Source: Occallatibacter riparius (GTDB lineage: Bacteria > Acidobacteriota > Terriglobia > Terriglobales > Acidobacteriaceae). From it: a DNA stretch of 64,000 bases. The stretch is from the NCBI RefSeq assembly GCF_025264625.1, contig NZ_CP093313.1, forward strand, positions 4,526,001 to 4,590,000, read 5' to 3'. A program made the translations under genes and the position numbers. Shown piece by piece: positions 31,877-41,099 of the stretch. Below the pieces are notes generated by a model. That model made no database searches. It saw only the letters and a program-made list of their open reading frames with translations, and was not told the DNA's origin. The first letter of the stretch is position 1. Each line of letters begins with the position of its first letter.

Positions 31877-31917
31877 TTGACACACGCACGCCTCTGCGAT
31901 ACTTTGCAATGTAAAGT
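31877..31917 (+). promoter_or_regulatory. Promoter with overlapping ACTTT-N7-AAAGT dyad
   Basis: TTGACA (31877-31882) and TACTTT (31900-31905) are separated by exactly 17 bases, a near-consensus promoter for the membrane-protein/regulator operon. The -10 overlaps the dyad ACTTTGCAATGTAAAGT (31901-31917). A matching dyad stands before the cis-prenyltransferase gene, which suggests a shared repressor, probably the regulator encoded in this operon. Confidence 0.7.
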
Positions 31918-31932
31918 GAAACGAGGGGCCCG

Positions 31933-32547
31933 ATGGACGATCTAAATAAGGCGCTCGGAGACATCAGCAGCATCCGGCGCCAAATGGCGCGCAGCACCGA
32001 ATTCCGCGGCTACGGCCCGGCTACCCTCGCCTCCACCGGGTTCATTGCCATCGTGGCTGCCGTGGCCCAGCAGATCTGGCTGACCGATCCTGCCCGCCAC
32101 GTCCTCGTCTACCTCGGCATCTGGTTCACTACAGCCGCTTTATCTGCCGGCATTATCGGCACGCAGATGGTCACGCGCGCTTACCGGGTCCATTCCGGCA
32201 TGGCCGACGAGATGATCCACATGGCAGTCGAGCAATTTCTGCCGTCCATGGGCGCCGGCGGCCTGGTGTCGTTGGTGCTTGTCAATCGCGCCCCCGGCGT
32301 CGCGTGGATGCTTCCCAGCCTCTGGCTCGTCACCTTCAGCCTCGGAGTTTTCGCGTCCTGCCGGTTCCTGCCCCGGCTGATGGTGCTGGCAGGCGTCTGG
32401 TATCTCGCCATGGGACTGATTACTCTGGGCTTGGGCGACGCGCGCTCCCTCGCCCCCTGGACCATGGGCCTCTCGTATGGAGCCGGCCAGCTGCTGGTCG
32501 CTGCCATTCTCGCCCTCAGCACAAAGGAGAATCGCGATGAAAGATAA
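31933..32547 (+). CDS. Six-helix membrane protein, partner of the winged-helix regulator
   Basis: The protein has 204 residues with a polar, helical 28-residue start (MDDLNKALGDISSIRRQMA) and about six membrane helices (around 29-49, 58-80, 100-117, 125-142, 148-165, 176-196). There are no recognisable catalytic motifs. It overlaps the downstream regulator gene by 11 bases, so the two are translationally linked. Genes of this layout, a short membrane protein plus a winged-helix regulator, are inferred to be a sensor/regulator pair; direct evidence is lacking. GAGGGG lies upstream of the ATG. Confidence 0.75.
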   Translation: MDDLNKALGDISSIRRQMARSTEFRGYGPATLASTGFIAIVAAVAQQIWLTDPARHVLVYLGIWFTTAALSAGIIGTQMVTRAYRVHSGMADEMIHMAVEQFLPSMGAGGLVSLVLVNRAPGVAWMLPSLWLVTFSLGVFASCRFLPRLMVLAGVWYLAMGLITLGLGDARSLAPWTMGLSYGAGQLLVAAILALSTKENRDER

Positions 32548-32929
32548 GCCGAATGAAGGTCGCTTCGCCTATGAGGGCCTGGATCGCACCATTCACGAGC
32601 GCGCCCGCCTCAGCCTGCTCACGTCGCTCATCACGAATCCCAAGGGCCTCACATTCAACGACCTAAAGGAGCTCTGCGCACTGACCGACGGCAACCTGAG
32701 CCGCCACCTGCGCGTGCTTGAAGCCGCCAAACTCGTTGAGATCGCCAAGGGCATCGACAAGAATCGCTCGCTCACCGTCTGCCGCATCACGCCCACTGGG
32801 CGCAAGCGCTACCTGCACTACCTCGAAACGCTCGAGCAGGTGGTGCGCGACGCCGCGCAGGTTCCGATCCCCGCCAGCAAAAAAGATCAGCAGACCGACC
32901 TGGGCGGCCTCGCGCCGTCCCGGGCCTGA
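32537..32929 (+). CDS. Winged-helix transcriptional regulator
   Basis: This cytoplasmic DNA-binding protein has 130 residues. A winged helix spans about 15-100: LDRTIHERARLSLLTSLITN, LTFNDLKELCALTDGNLSRH (helix-turn-helix), LRVLEAAKLVEIAKG, and the wing in SLTVCRITPTGRKRYL. It resembles the small one-domain regulators of the ArsR/MarR superfold (HTH_27/HTH_34 type). A tail of 30 polar residues follows. The ATG at 32537 has AAGGAG 7 bases upstream inside the previous gene. It probably represses its own promoter through the dyad at 31901-31917 and perhaps the cis-prenyltransferase operon. Confidence 0.86.
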   Translation: MKDKPNEGRFAYEGLDRTIHERARLSLLTSLITNPKGLTFNDLKELCALTDGNLSRHLRVLEAAKLVEIAKGIDKNRSLTVCRITPTGRKRYLHYLETLEQVVRDAAQVPIPASKKDQQTDLGGLAPSRA

Positions 32930-32947
32930 TCTTTTTTTTGCCCGATT

Positions 32948-32964
32948 ACTTTGTGCTGCAAAGT
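32948..32964 (+). promoter_or_regulatory. Operator-like dyad before the cis-prenyltransferase operon
   Basis: ACTTTGTGCTGCAAAGT is a dyad with six paired bases per arm and is preceded by TT, so it also presents TTACTTTG. It matches the dyad at 31901-31917 in arms, spacing (N7 between ACTTT and AAAGT) and an internal TG. It lies 77 bases before the cis-prenyltransferase start. Confidence 0.65.
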
Positions 32965-32972
32965 TGACGATT

Positions 32973-33000
32973 GTAAGACGATCGTAAGACAGCGCAAGAC
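32973..33000. repeat. Three phased GTAAGAC-type heptamers
   Basis: GTAAGAC at 32973 and 32984 and GCAAGAC at 32994 are spaced by 11 and 10 bases, so they lie on one helix face. They sit between the dyad and the ribosome site of the cis-prenyltransferase gene. Confidence 0.55.
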
Positions 33001-33040
33001 CCAACCCAAATATTCCGAAGAGCCAATTCAGGGAGGCAGT

Positions 33041-33774
<734 letters not shown>

Positions 33775-33778
<4 letters not shown>

Positions 33779-35265
33779 GCTTGCTCCCGGGATCGCGAAT
33801 CAATCGGCCCCTGAAGGTGAAGTTCATCCTGCCCGCGCTGACGGAGGCGACGGATCCCTACTGGCGACCGGTGAAGTACTCGCTTTTCCCGCCGCTCGGC
33901 CTGGCCACACTGGCGGCTTATCTCAATGCGGACGACGAAGCCCTCATCGAAGACGAGCACGTGCAACCCCTCATCACAGACGACGCGCCTGACCTCGTCA
34001 TCATTCAGGTCTACATCACCAATGCCTACCGCGCGTATCGCCTCGCCGATCACTATCGCAGCCGCGGCGCGTTCGTCTGTCTCGGCGGATTGCACGTCAC
34101 GTCGCTGCCCGATGAGGCCGCGCCGCATGCCGATGCCATCTTCCTCGGACCGGGCGAGCAGACCTTTCCGCAGTTTCTCGAAGATTTGCGAGAAGGGAAG
34201 CCGCAGAAGGTCTACACTTCAGGCCTCGGGCGCACGCTCGAGCGCATTCCGCCCATACGCCGCGACCTGATCCGGCGCCAGCTATATCTAGTGCCCAACT
34301 CCATCGTCGTCACGCGCGGCTGCCCGCAGCACTGCGATTTCTGCTACAAGGATGCGTTCTTTCAGGGCGGTCGCGGCTTCTACACGCAGCGCGTCGACGA
34401 TGCCCTGGCCGAGATCGATCGACTGCCCGGCCGTCACCTGTATTTCCTCGACGACCATCTGCTGGGCGATGCCCGTTTCGCTGCATCGCTCTTCAGCGGA
34501 ATGCGCGGCATGAAGCGCGTCTTTCAGGGCGCGGCCACGGTCGACTCCATCCTCCGCGGCAACCTGATCGAGCGCGCCGCCGAAGCCGGCATGCGCAGCA
34601 TCTTCGTTGGTTTCGAGACGCTGACGCCGGAAAACCTCAAATCCAGCAACAAGCGCCAGAACCTCGGCCGCGATTACAAAGCAGTCACAGACCGGCTGCA
34701 CAGCCTGGGAATCATGATCAACGGCAGCTTCGTCTTCGGCATGGATGACGACGGCGACGACGTCTTCAGGCGAACAGTCGACTGGGCCATCGAGCAGGGA
34801 ATCACTACCGCCACATTCCACATCCAGACGCCCTACCCCGGAACCCGCCTCTACGACCGTATGTTACGTGCCGGACGGATGACGAGCAGCAATTGGGATC
34901 TCTTTGATACCAGGCATGTTGTTTACCAGCCGGCGCGGCTCGCTCCGGAAAAGCTCAAGACCGGCTACGACTGGGCCTATCACGAGTTCTACCGCTGGTC
35001 GGCCATCGCCCAGGCCGCTCTCCATCACGGCACCGTCAAGCACCAAGCCAAGCACTTCTTTTACGCGGCGGGTTGGAAGAAGTTCGAGCCGCTGTGGGAT
35101 TTCGTGATTCGCGCAAAGCAGCTAGCCTGGATGACCCCGATGCTCGAAGCGGTCCTATCGCGCGTGACCGGCGGACCAGCCCGGCGATTCAGCCCGCCCG
35201 CGGATCTGCTGCCCATCCTGCAACAGGAATCAGCGATTCCCGCACCCGCCGTCCAACGCCCGTAA
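33775..35265 (+). CDS. B12-binding-fold radical SAM enzyme
   Basis: The protein has 496 residues. The N-terminal part (about 15-145) has the Rossmann-like layout of a B12-binding domain (FPPLGLATLAAYLNA, LVIIQVYITNAYRAY, VCLGGLHVTSLPDEA, AIFLGPGEQTFPQFL), but the cobalamin-ligating DxHxxG is not intact (DEHVQP). The radical SAM barrel (about 175-380) has the cluster motif RGCPQHCDFCYKDAFF (CxxxCxxC), then YFLDDHLLGD, GMRSIFVGFETLTPENL, GSFVFGMDDDGD and FHIQTPYPGTRLYD. The C-terminus is helical and aromatic-rich. Such enzymes often modify lipids, hopanoids or chlorin rings. Coupling with a cis-prenyltransferase points to a lipid substrate. Confidence 0.86.
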
Positions 35266-35278
35266 TACGGCGTAAGAC
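35262..35278. repeat. GTAATAC/GTAAGAC pair at the operon end
   Basis: GTAATAC (35262) and GTAAGAC (35272), 10 bases apart, span the stop codon of the radical SAM gene. They match the phased heptamers found before the operon. Confidence 0.45.
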
Positions 35279-35559
35279 AAGCTATTCAAAGAGGCTTTCG
35301 CCTCCCGGGAAAACCCGCGCCGCCGGGTAGAAACTACCGCCGCGGGTAAAAACTACGCCCCCGGAACCACGCAAATTTTTCCGTCCTTTCCACCTGCCAA
35401 CTTGTAGACGCAGTCCCCGTATTGATTCCAAGGTACTTAGATTCGTGCCGCCCTCCCCGCGACTTTGGCACGGGGGTTGCTAACTATAGGGCGAGCAGGC
35501 AGAACGCTCTTCCCGCGATCTAACGGCGGAGACCAAAAAAGAAGATTAGAGGAGCTTAG
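35279..35559. other. Intergenic region with hairpin, tandem repeat and sigma-54 promoter
   Basis: The gap carries, in order: a small hairpin GAGGC-tttc-GCCTC (35291-35304) that may end the radical SAM operon; two imperfect copies of a unit reading CGCCGGGTAGAAACTAC and CGCGGGTAAAAACTAC (about 35320-35360); and the sigma-54 promoter at 35466-35481. The stretch between 35365 and 35460 could hold enhancer sites; none was recognised. Confidence 0.45.
35466..35481 (+). promoter_or_regulatory. Sigma-54 (-24/-12) promoter
   Basis: TGGCACG-N4-TTGCT matches the sigma-54 consensus YTGGCACG-N4-TTGCW at every defined base, with GG at -24 and GC at -12 correctly spaced. Transcription would begin near 35492, giving a 5' leader of about 68 bases before the OmpA-like gene at 35560. 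Such promoters need an enhancer-binding activator, which is not encoded in this window. Confidence 0.8.
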
Positions 35560-36498
35560 ATGAAAGCCCGCACTTTGATTCCTGGCCAATTGGCCATTGT
35601 CGCTTTGGCATCTGCGATCGCCATTCCCGCAGCTGCGCAGCAAGCGCAGCCTGCGCCCCCTCAGGACAACCCTCCTTCGGCTGCGCAGTCGCAGCCTGCG
35701 ACGACCCCGCAAGCAAGTTCAGCGTCCCAAACGTCGCAGCAGCAGCCCTCCCCCGATGCAAACCAGCAGCGGCTGAGCAACAAGTCGAAGGAGGGGTTCT
35801 GGGGTCACATGCAGCCCTTCGCCCGCAAGAAGTGGGTGAAGCGGCAGACCGATCCAATCAACGATCGGCTCACTGAACTCGATGAACTGAACGCCAAGAA
35901 CGCGAAGGATATTCAGGACGTCGATTCCCGCGCACAGGCCGGAATTAAGCAGGCCCAGTCCACCGCAGATGCGGCCAACCAGGCCGCAACCCAGGCCGGT
36001 GCACAGGCGCAGACCGCCAGCACCACAGCCCAGGGAGCTTCAGGCCACGTAGACCAGATCAACACCAAAGTGAACGGGCTTGACCAGTATCGTCAGGTCT
36101 CCGAAGTCGAAGTGCCCTTCCGCAACGGCAGCACAGTCCTCTCCAAGGACGCCAAGGATCAGCTCGATCAGCTCATCCAGAACGTGAACGGCCGTCAGGG
36201 CTACATCATCGAAATGGAAGCGCACACGCCGGGCCGCGGCTCGGTGGGTATCCAGAACTCGCAGCGTATTGCCCAGGTTGTAAATCGTTACCTGGCAGAA
36301 CACGACATTCCCGTCTACCGCATGCATGCAGTGGCGCTGGGCAATGCCCAGGTCGCCTCAAACACTGGCGCCGACGAGCCGGCAGCTCCGGTTCGCAAAT
36401 CGAGCGTACACGTGCGGTTGATGGAAAACAGCTTGGCGGCCCAAGGCGCCGCATCACCCCAGGGTGCAGCGCCTTCGACAGGTGCGGAGCGGCCCTAA
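35560..36498 (+). CDS. Exported OmpA-like protein with coiled-coil region
   Basis: The protein has 312 residues. Signal peptide: about 1-26 (IVALASAIAIPAAAQQ). A Gln/Pro/Ser-rich linker (27-70) leads to GHMQPFARKKWVKRQTDPIN, a helical coiled-coil rich in Ala and Gln (about 100-165), and an OmpA-like peptidoglycan-associated domain (about 175-290): VPFRNGSTVLSKDAKDQLDQ, YIIEMEAHTPGRG, NSQRIAQVVNRYLAEHDIPV. The middle helix resembles Lpp-type periplasmic rods. It probably ties the outer membrane to the cell wall. The ATG has GAGGAG 6 bases upstream, follows a sigma-54 promoter and is followed by a strong terminator, so it is a single-gene unit. Confidence 0.82.
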   Translation: MKARTLIPGQLAIVALASAIAIPAAAQQAQPAPPQDNPPSAAQSQPATTPQASSASQTSQQQPSPDANQQRLSNKSKEGFWGHMQPFARKKWVKRQTDPINDRLTELDELNAKNAKDIQDVDSRAQAGIKQAQSTADAANQAATQAGAQAQTASTTAQGASGHVDQINTKVNGLDQYRQVSEVEVPFRNGSTVLSKDAKDQLDQLIQNVNGRQGYIIEMEAHTPGRGSVGIQNSQRIAQVVNRYLAEHDIPVYRMHAVALGNAQVASNTGADEPAAPVRKSSVHVRLMENSLAAQGAASPQGAAPSTGAERP

Positions 36499-36595
36499 AA
36501 CCGCAGCCACTCCCCCGAGGCTATTACCGCGCCTTCGGCTCCCCCGCCGACGGCCGCCAAACAAGCTCTCGTAACAGAGAGAACCAAGGCAACTT

Positions 36596-36629
36596 GGCCC
36601 CCGCCGAAAACGGGGGCCGATTTTTTTTT
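36596..36629 (+). terminator. Intrinsic terminator of the OmpA-like gene
   Basis: GGCCCCCG and CGGGGGCC make a perfect 8-bp stem with a 7-base loop, followed after two bases by nine consecutive T (36621-36629). This is a textbook rho-independent terminator about 100 bases after the stop codon. Confidence 0.9.
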
Positions 36630-36631
36630 GT

Positions 36632-36649
36632 GTCTTACGGCCGTCTCAC
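36632..36649. repeat. Inverse-orientation GTAAGAC-type pair
   Basis: GTCTTAC-ggcc-GTCTCAC is the complement of the GTAAGAC heptamer, two copies 11 bases apart, just after the terminator. It is the fourth locus with this arrangement. Confidence 0.5.
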
Positions 36650-36940
36650 ACAGATGCGGGCGCCGTGAGCTCGGGAATTGAGCGGTTCCCTTGAGTAGCG
36701 AACGGGTTGAGGCCTCATCATCACGGCTCCTGCACCCATTCGAGCGCGGGACGATCCTCCGTTCCACCTCAATCTGCCCCGCGTTGATCCACGGGAAAAA
36801 CGTGTGCCAAGCCGTTGATCGCGTGAACTCCATCCGCAGGAATGGACCTGAAGTCCTGGCTTTCTTCGGACACCCGCAGGCTGCGAACTCACATCTTAAC
36901 CAGTTGTTCATATGGCGGTCTCCGCCGCCCGGAGGTTTTG

Positions 36941-37876
36941 TTGAGGATTAGGTTTTTTGCCGCGTCGGCTTCACTTGCATTTTGCGCGATCGTCCTGGGT
37001 TGCGGCGGAGGCTCAGGCTCGAACTCCCCGTTTACCGGCGGTCCTACTTCCGGCGGAGGCTCTGTCCCATCCAGCCGTCACGTAGTCGTCGTCATGGAGG
37101 AGAATCAGATCTACGCATCGGTAGTCGGCAATGCGCTTGTCTGGCCCAACCTCAACAAGCTCATGATGCAGGGCGCACTGGCGACGAATTACTACGCCAA
37201 TACGCACTACTCCATCGGCAACTACTTCATGCTCACTACAGGACAGATACTGACCAGAGACGATAACTCGAGGCAGATCTGGAACGTGGACAGTATCGCC
37301 CGTCGCATGATCTCGGCAGGAGTGTCATTCAAGATCTACGCTGAAGGCGCGACACAGGGTTACACAGGCGGAAACACGGGCCAGTATGTACTTCGTCACA
37401 ATCCCTTCGCGTTGTTGAGCGACGTTGCCGATTCTCCGACCACCGCCAGGAAGTACATCTGGCCGTTCACTCAATTGGCTTCTGATATCGCCAGCAATGC
37501 ACTGCCTCAATTCTCCTTTATCATTCCCAGCATCGCGAACGATGCGCATAGCGGACCCCCCACCCAGGCCGATGCATGGCTGCAGTCGAAAGTGGTAGGA
37601 CCCATCTCGGGCACACCCGCGTTCAAGGCGGGCGGCGACGGAATCCTCGCTGTGCTCTACGACGAAAGCATTGTGAGCGATACGGCCAACGGAGGCGGCC
37701 ACGTAGCCGCGCTCTTCTGGGGCCCACTCGTTAAGCCCGGCTACCGGCAGAGCTCCAAGACCGTTTACCAGCACCAGAGCATGCTGGCCACTTGGATGGC
37801 CGCTCTCGACCTGCCAAATCCTCCGGGACAAGCCGCAAACGCGCCAGTGATGAGTGAGTTCTTCGTGCAAAAGTAG
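36941..37876 (+). CDS. Lipoprotein phosphoesterase (acid phosphatase / phospholipase C-like)
   Basis: This 311-residue lipoprotein starts at a TTG (36941) with GGAGG 5 bases upstream. A basic start, hydrophobic helix and lipobox (AIVLGCGGG, Cys near 21) show lipid anchoring. The body fits the phosphoesterase family: HVVVVMEENQIYASVVG, FMLTTGQILTRDDNSRQIWN, RRMISAGVSFKIYAEG, FIIPSIANDAHSGPPTQADAW and VLYDESIVSDTANGGGHVAA, which supply metal-binding acids and His. Substrates could be phosphomonoesters or phospholipids. An ATG 99 bases upstream (36842) would put the hydrophobic helix in the middle and is rejected. Confidence 0.83.
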   Translation: MRIRFFAASASLAFCAIVLGCGGGSGSNSPFTGGPTSGGGSVPSSRHVVVVMEENQIYASVVGNALVWPNLNKLMMQGALATNYYANTHYSIGNYFMLTTGQILTRDDNSRQIWNVDSIARRMISAGVSFKIYAEGATQGYTGGNTGQYVLRHNPFALLSDVADSPTTARKYIWPFTQLASDIASNALPQFSFIIPSIANDAHSGPPTQADAWLQSKVVGPISGTPAFKAGGDGILAVLYDESIVSDTANGGGHVAALFWGPLVKPGYRQSSKTVYQHQSMLATWMAALDLPNPPGQAANAPVMSEFFVQK

Positions 37877-38107
37877 CCGCAACACCGAGGCCGACGCGAC
37901 TGCCCTCATCCGGAGCAAAGCTCGGCGCTCCTTTATGAAGCGAGTCACGGGCCTGCATTCTTACGTTCTTATCGTGTCCGGAATGTCCTTTCGCCGGCTG
38001 AATTACGGGCAAGACAGCATTTCTGTCACTTTGAGCATCCAATTCGCTTAGAGTTTCCTCCTGCGCGGACCGCGGATCTCCAACTCAGTCGCTGTTTTCC
38101 CTTCTCC

Positions 38108-40906
38108 ATGCAAAATGACCTTGGCACAGGCGGCGCTGTACAAATTTCCTCGGGAGTAGAGCGAATCTGCGGGCCCGGCGTGATGGCCGATCTCATCCGC
38201 ACACACCACTGGATGAGTGCCGGCCTCGGCTGCATTGCGGAGTGGCCCGACGCACTTGTGGTTTTGATCAACATGATGCTGGCAAACCAGCATCCCATGA
38301 TCCTCTTCTGGGGCGATGGCCTCACCCAGTTCTACAACGACGCGGCCATTCCCATCCTCGGTCCCGACAAACACCCTCAATCCCTCGGCCGGCGTGGCGA
38401 CGAAAGCTGGGCGGAGGTGTGGCACGTGGTCGGCCACCAGATCGAGAGCGCCCGCCAGGGGACCCCCATCTGGAATGAGGACTTCCTCGCTCCCATCTTC
38501 CGCGAAGGCCACGTCTCGGATGCCTGGTTCACCTACAGCTACAGCCCGGTGCGCGATGGCTCCGGCCAGATCACGGGCGTTCTGGTCACCTGCCTCGAGA
38601 CTACGCAAAGCGTCTTGGCGCGACAATCATTCCGCGCAGAGCAGGAGCGGCTGCTTGCGCTCTTTCAGCAGGCCCCGGCATTCTTCGCCGTCCTCCGCGG
38701 CCCCGACCACGTCTACGAATTGACGAACCCTCCCTATCAACGGCTGATCTCCGGCCGCAACGTCATCGGAAAGAAACTGCGAGACGTGCTGCCCGAGGCC
38801 GTCGAGCAGGGCTACGAGGATGTTCTCAACCGCGTCTATCGAACCGGTGAGCCATTCATCGGCAACGATGTCCAGTTCACCTTTCCGGCCTTTGCAGATC
38901 GCCCTGAAGAAGTCCGCAGCCTCGACTTCGTTTACCAGCCCCTGCGTGAGCCGGACGGATCGGTGTCGGGCATCCTCGTCCTGGGTGTCGACACCACGGA
39001 GCGCAAGCGCACGCTTGAGGCGCTGCTCGCCACCGAAAAGAGCGCTGCAACCGTGCTCGAGGCCATCAGCGACGGCTTCCATGTGATCGACAACCAAGGC
39101 CGCTTCCAGAATTTCAATCCGGCGGGGCGCGCGATCTACGAGTCGCAAGGACTGGACGCCGACGAACTAATCGGCAGAAGCCTGCACGACGTCTTTCCGG
39201 GCATTGAGAATTCTGATACTGGCCGCGCTCTCGTGGAATGCTTGCACACCCACCAGCCCACCACGGTCGAAGGGTGCTACCGCCCCTGGAACCGCTGGTT
39301 TTCGGTGCGCAACTATCCCACGCCCGATGGCGGCGTGGCCACCTTCTTCCAGGACATCACCGAGCGCCGCCAGACCGAAGACCAGCTCAGCGAGCAGCGC
39401 GAGCGCTTTGAATTCGCCACGCGGGCCGCGCAGATTGGCTACTGGTTCTGCAATCTCCCCTTTGACAAGCTCGACTGGGATGACACTGTGAAGGAGCACT
39501 TCTGGCTGCCTCCGGATGCAAAGGTCGATATCGAGCTCTTTTACCAGCGCATTCATCCAGACGACCGCGAACGCACCCGCGTGGCCATTGAAACTTCCAT
39601 TGCCACCAATGGCCGATACGACATCGAGTACCGCACCGTGTCGCCGGACGGCGCGTGCAAATGGATTCGCGCCATTGGCCGCACCGCCTACAACGAAGAC
39701 GGCAGCCCCGCGCGCTTTGACGGCGTCACCCAGGACATCACTGCCCTCAAGAAGGTGACCGAAGCTCTCGACGCCGAACGCGCACGTCTGAGCGCAGTGT
39801 TCGAAAATGTGCCGGTCGGCCTCCTCTTCACGCTCGCTGACGGCCGCATCGTCAGCGGCAATCGCCAGGCTGAACGCATTCTGGGCCGTTCCTTCTCGCA
39901 CGAGGGGAGTGAGACGTATCGCGACCTGCACGTGCTGCACGCTGACGGTACGCGCGTCGAGGTCGGCGACCGCCCGCTCACGCTCGCTCTTGCCGAAGGT
40001 GGAATCCATCGCGGCGAGTATCAATATGTGCGCCCCGACGGCTCATGCATTTGGGTGGAGATGATTGGCGCGCCGATTCTGGATGCGCAAGGAAAAATCA
40101 TCGGCGCGGTCGATGCTTTTGCCGATATCGACGTGCGCAAGCGAGCTGAGACCGCACTGATCCGTAGCGAGAAGCTGGCGCTCGTCGGGCGGCTTGCAGC
40201 GTCCATCTCGCACGAGATCAACAACCCGCTTGAAGCAGTGACGAACTTGCTTTACCTCATCGAGAACAACACCAAAGACGCCACCGCGCGCAACTTCAGC
40301 CGCACGGCACAGGATGAGCTCGCCCGCGTTTCGCACATCGTCACGCATACGCTGCGCTTCAACCGCCAGACCGTGGCCCTGGGCGAGCAGAAAATGTCGG
40401 GACTCCTCGAATCATCCGTAGCCATCTACGAAGGACGCCTCAAGAACTCCGGCGTTTCCCTCGACCGCGACTATGCCGACACGTCGCGCGTGTTCTGCTC
40501 GGGTTCAGAGATCCGCCAGGTGTTTGCCAACGTCGTCGGCAATTCGTTCGACGCCACCAAGACTGGCGGCCGCCTGGTTCTGCGCACGCGCGATCAGCGC
40601 CACTGGCGCACTGGCCAGCCGGGCGTGCGCGTCACCATCGCCGACACCGGCCACGGCATGCCCGAAGAGGTTCGCCGCCGCTTGTTTGAGCCGTTCTTCA
40701 CCACAAAAGGCGACAATGGCACCGGCCTTGGCCTCTGGGTGAGCCGCGAAATCATCGCCAAGCACCACTCCCGCATGCGCGTGAAGTCGCGCCAAGGCGA
40801 TCGCAGCGGCACCGTCTTTAGCATTTGGTTCCCGCTGAACGCCGTGGCCCAGCGCACCCCGGAAATCATCGAGCCTCACACCCACGCCGTTGTACATTCA
40901 GCGTGA
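38108..40906 (+). CDS. Multi-PAS sensor histidine kinase
   Basis: This 932-residue cytoplasmic kinase has no membrane helix. About five sensor domains of PAS type follow each other: 25-170 (paralogous to the sensor of the decayed kinase at 309-1586), 180-300, 315-430, 445-560 and 575-700, each ending in the usual DITERR/DVRKRAE-type junction. The kinase core has SHEINNPLEAV (phospho-acceptor His), NVVGNSFDATK (N box), DTGHGMP (G1) and GTGLGLWVS (G2), followed by the final strand FSIWFPLNAV. No receiver domain is fused and no response regulator gene is adjacent, so it is an orphan. The ATG at 38108 lacks a clear ribosome site. Confidence 0.9.
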   Translation: MQNDLGTGGAVQISSGVERICGPGVMADLIRTHHWMSAGLGCIAEWPDALVVLINMMLANQHPMILFWGDGLTQFYNDAAIPILGPDKHPQSLGRRGDESWAEVWHVVGHQIESARQGTPIWNEDFLAPIFREGHVSDAWFTYSYSPVRDGSGQITGVLVTCLETTQSVLARQSFRAEQERLLALFQQAPAFFAVLRGPDHVYELTNPPYQRLISGRNVIGKKLRDVLPEAVEQGYEDVLNRVYRTGEPFIGNDVQFTFPAFADRPEEVRSLDFVYQPLREPDGSVSGILVLGVDTTERKRTLEALLATEKSAATVLEAISDGFHVIDNQGRFQNFNPAGRAIYESQGLDADELIGRSLHDVFPGIENSDTGRALVECLHTHQPTTVEGCYRPWNRWFSVRNYPTPDGGVATFFQDITERRQTEDQLSEQRERFEFATRAAQIGYWFCNLPFDKLDWDDTVKEHFWLPPDAKVDIELFYQRIHPDDRERTRVAIETSIATNGRYDIEYRTVSPDGACKWIRAIGRTAYNEDGSPARFDGVTQDITALKKVTEALDAERARLSAVFENVPVGLLFTLADGRIVSGNRQAERILGRSFSHEGSETYRDLHVLHADGTRVEVGDRPLTLALAEGGIHRGEYQYVRPDGSCIWVEMIGAPILDAQGKIIGAVDAFADIDVRKRAETALIRSEKLALVGRLAASISHEINNPLEAVTNLLYLIENNTKDATARNFSRTAQDELARVSHIVTHTLRFNRQTVALGEQKMSGLLESSVAIYEGRLKNSGVSLDRDYADTSRVFCSGSEIRQVFANVVGNSFDATKTGGRLVLRTRDQRHWRTGQPGVRVTIADTGHGMPEEVRRRLFEPFFTTKGDNGTGLGLWVSREIIAKHHSRMRVKSRQGDRSGTVFSIWFPLNAVAQRTPEIIEPHTHAVVHSA

Positions 40907-41099
40907 AGGGGAATGGCGTCGCCACTCCCCACCGCATCTGTGCTACGTCTCGCTCATTAAGCTCACGGCATCCTCACCTTGCCAACGGTAGGCCCGCTTT
41001 CCATCCGGTCATCGCCGGCAACCCGTCCGAGTGACGCAGCGCACACCGGTTTGCCCCGATCTGCCGATTTTTACCTCCGGCCCTCTAAAATTCCCCTAT

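Noticed and set aside
31777..33000. GTAAGAC repeats as a CRISPR array
   Set aside because: Units are 7 bases with 3-4-base spacers; no 20-40-base repeats, long spacers or cas genes are present.
32951..33040. 30-codon extension of the cis-prenyltransferase
   Set aside because: It covers the operator and phased heptamers; the GTG at 33041 has GGGAGG and fits the family start.
36842..36940. ATG-initiated 33-codon extension of the lipoprotein phosphoesterase
   Set aside because: It would bury the lipobox signal peptide inside the protein; the TTG at 36941 has a strong ribosome site.
39167..40024. 285-codon minus-strand frame in the PAS kinase
   Set aside because: Shadow of the kinase reading frame.
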